From the NCBI GenBank assembly GCA_013420905.1, contig JAAXNY010000004.1, positions 4,588,001-4,652,000 of the forward strand: DNA of 64,000 bases, written 5' to 3'. Shown piece after piece: positions 56,486 to 64,000 of the stretch; the stretch's first letter is position 1; every line of letters begins with the position of its first letter. The position numbers and the translations under genes are program-made. The notes beneath the pieces are model-generated. The model saw nothing but the letters and a program-made list of their open reading frames with translations, did not search any database and was not told the origin of the DNA. This stretch comes from Collybia mongolica. Taxonomy: Eukaryota; Basidiomycota; Agaricomycetes; Agaricales; Clitocybaceae.

Positions 56486-58159
56486 GACTGGTCAAACTAG
56501 GTCCCAAGTAACCACATCCTCCGCGTAAATATAGAGTTCGGGGAGTTATTTCTGGAACTCCCGATGTCTCGCGATCGTATATTTAGGTCTCGTTGGACGG
56601 CCCGGTGCCTGGATACCGGGTTGACGGGAGAACATGCACACAACGGTTGAGTAAAATGTCCTTCTGTGAAGGAGGATTGTCGAGGATGTGTATATTTTTA
56701 GCTCGATTGTGGAGACCACATGTCGAGATTCGAGGGCCGTTTATAGCCTCTCGTGGCATGGGATAGTTCTCGACGGTCCGTGAAGCACCTGGAATGCCTT
56801 GGAAATCCGAATTACAGCATCTGCTGAGTTGCGTATGGAGAAAGGGCATACGCTTCGACCTCCGAATGATTCGAAACCGAACGTTGCTCTACCTTGAAGG
56901 TTTTATTCCAAGGTCAAGAGCATTTGACCTATGATGGACCAAGGTGAGTTCCGGTCATTTCGAATGTCGGAAAGGTATCTAAAAGATTGTAATCTGTTGG
57001 AAATCTGCCCAGAAAATTTTTGTTGGCGCAGCAAACCCTCGTGGGAAAAACCTTTTCACCTCAGGACAACTTACGCGGCGTTCCCCTTTGACCACTACCT
57101 TGACCTTTTATTTTGGCTTCAATTCACAACAGGAGACAACTAGCAGTATACAAGTAATCAGCCACATTCCTAGAAGCCCACAGTAGCTTTTCGCGATGAT
57201 CGGTCGTCTTCTTCAAAGTTGCACTTCGACGGATTATTCATATTGGAGCCTTCAAACGTTACTTCCACGTGTAGGAACGGGAATACCAACAGATATGAAA
57301 ACGCCGTCGTGTGTGATAATAGTCAGAAACAATATATGGCAGTGACGAAAGTGACATCTCCATATACTGAGGGTGTTCATAGGGCCAACACTTCATGGGA
57401 CTGTTTCCCAACGACGCTTGGTTTTCCTCGGATCACATTTCTCGGAATACTCAGAGATCATGGGGTGTCATTTTATGACTTTATCGTACTACATACTCAT
57501 GTACACAATTTCTCAACCAGGCACTCTGAGACCTGGATTTCCTTCTCTTGGAGCATTCCTAATTGGTGAGGGCATGTATTTGTGTTTCTCCTCATTGACC
57601 CACACTCGTACAGCACTTTTTTGCTTGCTTTCCGGTTCAATTCAGTTCATCAGTATCCCATCGACCCTTCTTTGATGCAAAGGACTGGCCGAAGGACCAC
57701 TTCATTCACCAAAACCTCTTCGGTATATTATTCTGTAAGATAACTAATTATTTATACTCAAAACATACCTCAAACCGACAGACCCACGTTTCCCCTTCAA
57801 TTTTACTTACAATTCAGACCGCGTGTGAGAGGCAATAACTGAATTATCCAAGGGTGACGGCTAAGAAGCCCGACATCGGAATCAACCGATCCATTGTATG
57901 CCTGCAGGGAGACCCTCTCTGACCAGTCGCAAAGCGCGTGGGTGACTATTATTTATTGCATTGCACGTCAAACTTACGAAGTCACATAGTTTAAATGAGT
58001 TCATTATAATCGACTCATATTGAGCTTGTGATTGAGTCAAAGACGGCCGATATGATCCAGATCGGGGTTAGAACGGCCGCTTAGACTCAACTTCATCTCA
58101 GGCTAGACCCTGAAACTATCTATGCAGTGCGCACAGCCTTCCGGTCCTCTTTAAATCAT
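56486..58159. other. Intergenic, no gene recognised
   Basis: ORFs at 56583-57675 carry no known domain. Nothing else supported. Confidence 0.35.
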
Positions 58160-60688
58160 ATGGCCTTTATGCCTCTCCTCGATTCTACTCTAGCCATGAT
58201 TACCACACGACGACGGTCAGGCAGGCACGGAAACATCGTCAAGAACGTCAAGCCAAAGAACAACGACAACGTTCACGCTACAAATGAATACGATATCGAG
58301 GACTCCACGTCAGAATCCGAGAGTGAGTATAGTGACTGGGAGCCTAAAACGACTTGTCAGTTTCCCGTTTTATTACCAAAATTGACCAACCCACCTAACG
58401 GTTTGCTCAATTCCAGGTTCGAAGAATTCGAGGAAGCGTGCCAGACTTTCGGTAAATCCCGGCTCATCAAAATCCACCCAGAAGCACCATCGAACGCGAA
58501 AATCCCTCAGCCTCCTTGTTACTATGCCTTTGGATATTCTCTTCGAGGTTTGTTGTGTTTTCCGCGCCTCTCAGACCTGATAGCAACGACCACCAGATTT
58601 TGAGCCTTCTTTCTCCCAAAGATCTTGTGAATCTTACTCGAATAAATAAGCCCCTTCGGGCAACGCTAATCGCGCGCAATGCCACAACTGTCTGGAAATC
58701 TGCGCGACGTAGCATAGGGTGCCCTGATTGCCCTTCTGGTTTTTCAGAACTCAGATGGGCGACTTTGATATTCGGGACGAAGTGCCAGGTTCGAACCTGT
58801 CCTTTTACCTAAGCCCTATCCCTGACTTGGTTTTTAGGTTTGTGACGCCCCAGGTGTATTAAACGTTGATTTCTGCATTCGCCGCCGCGTTTGTGTCGCG
58901 TGTAGGAAGTCGAAGTCAGTTCTGAGTAAATGTGTCAATCGTACCTATGCCTGACATGCAGATACTAACAGTCTCGTGGTCAAATCTAAATTCCCAGTGG
59001 CCTTTCCTAATTTCGACCCAGTTATCCTCGACCTCATCCCATATACCAATAGTGAGAGAAAACCGCCCTTCAGAATTCACAATGAACGGATCTAATTTCG
59101 TTTGACAGTTGGTGGTTGGGCCTATGGCCATCGATCTGTGAGCAAGTTCTACTGGGAGTCTGATGTTGACGAGATGGCGCGACAGTGGGGGTTGCTTCAG
59201 AAAGACCTTCACATGAGACTTGTGGGAGCAAGACAGAGGATCGACGAATTTCGGGTGATGAAGATAGATCTGGTAAAAGCTATCATCGAGGTGCTTCTCC
59301 TAAATTCATTAACATTTTACAACTAACGAGACTACGTAACAGCATGCTGATACATGTAACCAGTGGGCGCGCTCAATAACTTTTCAACGACGACTGGAAG
59401 GAGAAGAAGTACGCAAGAAGAGATACGACGCGTAAGACTTAGTCATAAAATAATAACGCTTTTATAACCCAAACTTTCAGAATTTTCTCGCGATTCAATT
59501 CTCTAGGTTACTCTAATCACGAAATTGAGAGTATCTCATGGCAGAAAGAATGCCTACGAGGTGGAGAGCTAACTGAACGAGGTACGTGTGGAGGGCCGTT
59601 TTTTCCGGAAGCCTCACGGAAAATTGTTCGGGTAGTTTGGAAACGTATCCAGCCCATTTTAGAACCACGAATTCAAGAACATAGAAGGGCTCGTATCCTT
59701 GCAGCACACGAGGCAATCGTTGCGCAGCGGACCGTTATTCTCAGAGACATGTATAAATCATATCTCATGACCGTTCAGCCGTTGCAGTGGTTGTACCATC
59801 CCCGCCTCACAGATATAACTGAATTTTCCATTTTTGAGCCGTTGATCAATGCAGGTAATGATGTCGCTATCGATAATTTCAGCTTTCAAGGGCCGATGTC
59901 CGCGTTGCCCGGCCTTGTGTCGACGTGGTCGGAGCAACGAATGGTGAATCTGCGAAACAAAATGTGCGCCCTCTATGGGTATTCCCTCTGGTATTAACTA
60001 ACACACGCCTCATGTATAGTACAACGACCCAAGTAGATGAGCCTTCCGATGAAGGTCGCGTCACCTCGGTTGACCCCATACATTTGGCAACATCGATCTT
60101 CGAGTGCGGTAACTCGGGGTGTGGAGTCAATCACTCCCCCTGGGGTGGAGGGTTTTCTAATCCCCTGTTCGCATGGGAAGGGGCAGTTACACATCATTGT
60201 AAATCCAGCATATTTTACTCTGCCAAGGACCTCCCGACAGAGCTTGTGTTTTCGGAGAAGGGCTCGGCAGCCGCCGAACAGCTGGTTTCTCTTGCAGGCC
60301 TCAATCCCACATCTTCTACTCCCGCCGACATGGATCAAGTAGATCTTCGGTTCTCCTGTTCTGAATGTGCGCTGGGAACACCAGGCAAAGATAGTTCTCA
60401 AGGACATTTTGTTTATACGTGGCGCTCTAGTGTATGCCCACCTTTTCGGTATGCGATCATGTCTGTACTAATGTTCTATGTCGACAGATCGCTCACTATA
60501 TGTCGCATAATCACTCCACGGATCCGTCATGGCAACCTTTGACCTCCGGACAAGCTAGGGCGGTAAAGCGATTGGAAATTCCAGATCCCGTTCAATTTAA
60601 CCCTTGCTGGACATGTAACCATTGCACGAGCTACCTCGATTCATGGCAACCCCGTCAGAGCATTGTAGAACATCTGGCATCTGTGTAA
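58160..60688 (+). CDS. F-box protein with C-terminal cysteine-rich motif
   Basis: F-box proteins link substrates to SCF ubiquitin ligases through Skp1. The N-terminus is basic and acidic (TTRRRSGRHGN, then an SESESEYSDWEP stretch). After an intron starting at 58356 comes a second basic run (SKNSRKRARLS, KHHRTRKS), probably a nuclear signal. The F-box follows: MPLDILFE, then LLSPKDLVNLTRINKPLRATLIARNATTVW. Next is a cysteine pair region (CDAPGVLNVDFCIRRRVCVACRKSK), a long helical part with MARQWGLLQKDLHMRL, and a C-terminal CWTCNHCTSYLDSW motif followed by histidine, possibly zinc-binding. The ATG at 58160 is the first in frame; 58196 is also possible. The frame stays open through about eight introns. 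The target substrate is unknown. Confidence 0.8.
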
Positions 60689-61618
60689 GAAACTCTGTAC
60701 TAGATATTCTGTGCCTTCCCTGATTAGGCGAGTCACAGGCATGATATTGAGGAGTGTCGTGAACCACAAGACTTATTTCACTTCCCCAACATACGGCGGT
60801 CTGTTATAAAAATACCTTTTTTCAAGCTCCCAGTTTGAGGCCAATTGATTTACGAATGAGGTACTAGTACTTCACTCAATTAAGTTACTCTGTGGACTTT
60901 TCATTGCTATGTATTACGAATGGCTTTAATGTATTTCAAGGGCTCACATGCCTACTTATGACAATACTACCTATGGCCGGCCTTAAATCAGAAAAGTTCT
61001 GGTTCCGCGCTGGTACATCCTGTTCCATGACGTGTTGGCTTACTCCTTGGTTGGTCCTCACATCGGGCGATTGGCCTCCTTTATTCCTGATTTGCTGCCA
61101 CCCGTTTCCAAGATCAAAAAGATTGCGGATAATACTTGGGCTTAATCCGTGCTACCGAAGACATTTAAGGCAGTGGCCATTCTTCGACAATATACTCTGA
61201 GCGATGTGTCTTTCAGAGTTTTCTTATGCGTGTTCGCAACGCCTTGTATTTCCACTCACAGGGCCAAAATCCTGGTCATATAGATTCGAGTAAGACGCTT
61301 CCACCACCACCACCGAGATTTGCACCTTCTTTACACACCGTGGCCTCCGAAACGTAACACGTAACGTGCGCGGAACACCAGCCGCCGCCGTTGCGGGAAT
61401 ATATAAATGCTACCGCCCCTCACAGAAGGAAATCGGGTTTCCAAATTCGAGTTAGAGGGCTTTGATCTCACATTTTGGAAGCATCGGCTTCGATATTTTA
61501 ACGACTAATAAGGCTTCCATAGAACATGCCTGAACCCGTAAGAAACCATGGTAATCGGCCTGTCGGTGTAAGCAATGTTAAAAAGCCGCTACATCTCTTC
61601 CGGCAAACCTAGCTGCTC
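60689..61618. promoter_or_regulatory. Intergenic; TATA box before the pseudokinase gene
   Basis: TATAAAT at 61402-61408 lies about 210 bp before the ATG at 61619. No other gene recognised; the ORF at 60892-61200 lacks a domain. Confidence 0.4.
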
Positions 61619-62769
61619 ATGTCCTCGCCCCGCGTATCCCTCTCCCAAAGGTTCAAGCGGTTCTTTTCCGCCATTAAGTCTTTCAGTTTCAGAAAAGTAC
61701 GCCGCAAGCGTCCCTACCTCGAGCCCATTGACTATCAAATAGAGATCTACCGTCCTTGTCATGAATGGAATGACATAAGCCCAGGACGGAGGTACGAGTC
61801 CGTGGCCGACTTATGCGATCGAGTTGGGCGCCAGCCGCCCATCCAGGTTGTCAAGCTCATTGCTCGAGACGTACTTCGGGAGCTGCAAAGACTCCATGAA
61901 GAAACGGGGGTCGCTCACGGTGGTTAGTTGTCGTCTTCTATACCAGCCGTCGCGCGCGTTGATGCGAGAAGACCTCAACGCTAGCAATATCCTTCTCTCA
62001 CCCCGTGACATGAGATCTCTGGTGTCCCAACTCTCCGCTGACGCACAGGAATCATTCAACCAATCCAAATCGTCTTTTGATGGTGGCCTCTTGGACTTCA
62101 ACAGCATGCTTACTTCTACATCGTCGACGGTGTTTAAATTGTATAACATTGAGCTTGGTGTGTGCCTTGTTCTTCCATTCGTCTGCCCCACCTGACCCGC
62201 CCAAAGAGGCGCTTGGCGTTTCCGAGTGTTTTGACAGTCGCTCGTTACGCGCGCCAGAGGTTATTCTGGGAGCTCCACATGGAACTAGCGCTGATTTGTG
62301 GAGTCTTGGATGTATCGTGAGTCCAATCGTAGTTTGAATGCTCCAGACTAACCTCTTGCGCCAGCTGTACGAGCTCCTTGCCGGAGAGACCTTGTTCGAT
62401 CCGTATTTTCAGACACATGACCTCGGGCTCTCCTCTGACGAATCACATCTCATCCAAATTATTGAATTGTTAGGTGAATTCCCGACGGATATGTTGAGCG
62501 CTGGCGAGTACAGCGAAAGATGGTTTAATAAAGACGGTGAGGCGAATGTTAGTTGTTTTATTGGGTACTAATTCTGAAGATATACACAAGGTAGCCTGCG
62601 AATAGAGACGACATTATATCCCGTTTCGCTCGAAACACTCCTCAAATTACAAGTTGAGGAGGACGAGTTCGCAAACACTTACACTTTTTTCAACGAGTTA
62701 CTCCATCTAAACCCGGAAACACGAGCAAAGCCACACGAGATTATTAACCATGCATGGTTCACAAATTAG
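61619..62769 (+). CDS. SRPK-like pseudokinase lacking the N-lobe
   Basis: The ATG at 61619 opens a basic tail (FKRFFSAIKSFSFRKVRRKR), then a short linker leads directly to VVKLIARDVLRELQRLHEETGVAHG, the helix E region. Splicing at 61922 to 61972 gives HGDLNASNILL, the catalytic loop with aspartate kept but lysine replaced by asparagine. The next landmark, normally DLG in SRPKs, reads NIELG, so the metal-binding aspartate is glutamate. SLRAPEVILGAPHGTSADLWSLGCI, then QLYELLAGETLFDP, then HLIQIIELLGEFP match SRPK subdomains VIII-X. The last exon ends NPETRAKPHEIINHAWF. There is no glycine loop and no VAIK lysine. It probably binds partners rather than phosphorylating them, or it is a truncated gene. 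Confidence 0.75.
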
Positions 62770-63002
62770 ATTATACAGTATATATATTTTTACATTGATT
62801 GACGGGAGGATCGCATTAGATAAATAGATAGATTACATTCCACGTCCATGATCCTCCCCCCAATCTTCGCACTTTTAAGATCACGTTACGCCTTCCACTT
62901 GTTCTCCATTCCGACCTCTGTGGGTTGTAAGGCAACAAACAGTGGATAAGAGACGTAATGTTACCTTCATAGAAGGAATGTCGCCGTTCAAGATCAGAAT
63001 GT
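62770..63002. other. Short spacer between convergent genes
   Basis: It contains a TA-rich stretch (TATATATATTTTT) after the kinase stop. No gene. Confidence 0.4.
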
Positions 63003-64000
63003 TCATTTACCCCTAATGACGTCCCAGAGATTGCTCGATTTGCGCATCGTATCGTTCTGCTTTTCGACCCTCAGCTCCGATCCATCTGCCACAGGCCCAA
63101 GCTCCGACATGTACTTCGGCCGGTCCCAAACAACGGCGGATTCGGGCTGATACGTCAACTTTGCGGTCTGCAAAGCCGGATACGACTGAACGAGCCGAGT
63201 GAGGAACATCCGCGATGCGATCACTCGCCAGCTGGCGGTGAGGCGCGGGAGGCCGAACTGGGCTGTCAACTGGACGCTTCTGAGGCCCCGGTGCACCTTT
63301 GCGATGTCCAAGAACGAGCTTAGGCTATGGATGTCCACAGCCGCGCCCGATATGGCCAAGTACTTGAGGGATGGGAACAGGGTATGGATCGTTTTGAGAA
63401 GCGGCGCGTCGAGGTGGTGGACTTTGCACGTGAGGGACTCGAGGTCAGCGCCCAAGCTTAGTAGAGTCCCAGAAAGTTCGTCCGGTTGGCACGATAATGT
63501 GATTTCAACGTGGGCAATGTCACGGTCCTTCGTGAAGAGCGGCGCGTACATCCGGGGGCCTCGGTAAGAACGCAGTTCAGGAAGAATCTCGGGCGGTATA
63601 AAGTCCAAGTCCAATTGCGGGAGGTGGTTGTTGCCCAGCGCCATATGTAATGAAAGTTCTTTGACGGTAGAACAGGAGCCCAGGGCGGGTATGAGCATAG
63701 ACGACGCGAGGCAGCTCACGGGAATATCCAATGTCGTAAGTGAACCAAGGGGCCGGACGGCGGTGATGGCGAAAAGGATGTCATGAGCCGGCCCAGCGAA
63801 GATCCGTCGTAATTTTGGAGATTGCAAGAAAACGGCGAGGAAGTGTGAGTTACGGTAGAAGTCGAGGGAGGTGTATGGGTAGTCGAAGGTCAGTGTTTCC
63901 AGTGGTACTGAGGAAAGGTCGGGGTACGTCTTCGCGTTACAGGCAGTGTAGCAAGACTGTAGTTCCAGTTCCCGGAGTTGGTGTAAATGTTGAAGGGTTA
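63003..64000 (-). CDS. F-box/LRR-type protein, partial (runs off the right edge)
   Basis: The stop is at 63003-63005 and the frame is open without interruption to base 64000, so the N-terminus lies beyond the window. Irregular leucine-rich repeats are visible: LQHLHQLRELELQSC, LSSVPLETLTFDYP, GSLTTLDIPVSCLASS, STVKELSLHM, DLESLTCKVHHLDAPLL and LRSVQLTAQF. This pattern matches the carboxy part of agaricomycete F-box proteins that lack a clear repeat signature. No intron is needed in the visible 330 residues. An F-box is expected upstream but cannot be seen here. The ORF start at 63827 is a TTG inside the gene, not the real start. Confidence 0.7.
   Translation of the reverse strand, partial: TLQHLHQLRELELQSCYTACNAKTYPDLSSVPLETLTFDYPYTSLDFYRNSHFLAVFLQSPKLRRIFAGPAHDILFAITAVRPLGSLTTLDIPVSCLASSMLIPALGSCSTVKELSLHMALGNNHLPQLDLDFIPPEILPELRSYRGPRMYAPLFTKDRDIAHVEITLSCQPDELSGTLLSLGADLESLTCKVHHLDAPLLKTIHTLFPSLKYLAISGAAVDIHSLSSFLDIAKVHRGLRSVQLTAQFGLPRLTASWRVIASRMFLTRLVQSYPALQTAKLTYQPESAVVWDRPKYMSELGPVADGSELRVEKQNDTMRKSSNLWDVIRGK

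Noticed and set aside
58785..58805. GGTTCGAACC resembling a tRNA B box
   Set aside because: No A box or acceptor stem upstream, and it lies at the 5' splice site of an F-box gene intron.

Overview
The window looks like chromosomal DNA from a basidiomycete fungus, most likely an agaricomycete. Genes are cut by many 45-65 nt GT-AG introns. The families present (HET-domain proteins, agaricomycete-type F-box proteins, DUF6593 proteins, a PL14 lyase, a secreted tyrosinase, NRPS-like A-T-R reductases, KDZ/Plavaka and pogo transposon relics) are typical of that group. No bacterial operon logic is visible, and I found no convincing tRNA, rRNA or CRISPR array.

Left third (1-23 kb): two intact paralogous drug/H+ antiporter genes (391-2747 and 20306-22678), one HET-domain gene (17096-19212, minus), a relic of a second HET gene, a relic of an MFS 3' end and an orphan copy of the MFS promoter motif. 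Together they suggest an ancestral HET(-)/MFS(+) cassette duplicated about three times. The middle of this array (about 3.4-16.4 kb) is a transposon island with very few CpG dinucleotides. It carries a 1.3 kb inverted repeat enclosing KDZ and pogo transposase remnants, several minisatellites and a small MITE. The relic host genes inside it show C-to-T decay at former CpGs, while the paralogues outside are healthy.

Middle third (23.9-44.1 kb): two intact A-T-R NRPS-like reductase genes with the same exon plan flank a mixed segment. That segment holds a Ser/Pro-rich protein ending in a CaaX box, its broken inverted paralogue, a HET pseudogene with in-frame stops and a polysaccharide lyase 14 gene. 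Next to the lyase is an exact 3 x 120 bp tandem repeat whose unit looks like an intron plus a micro-exon.

Right third (44.5-64 kb): a tandem pair of single-pass membrane proteins with a strongly conserved promoter block, two DUF6593 genes plus one relic, a tyrosinase, a frameshifted pectin methylesterase, a large F-box protein, an SRPK-like pseudokinase without an N-lobe, and the end of an F-box/LRR-type gene that runs off the right edge.

Functionally, the NRPS-like reductases (acid to aldehyde), the DHA2 exporters and the tyrosinase could all belong to secondary metabolism, but they are not one tight cluster and a joint pathway is only inferred. The strongest overall theme is local duplication followed by decay: almost every family here is present as an intact copy plus a broken one. 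All exon boundaries were read by eye from reading frame, GT-AG sites and paralogue comparison.
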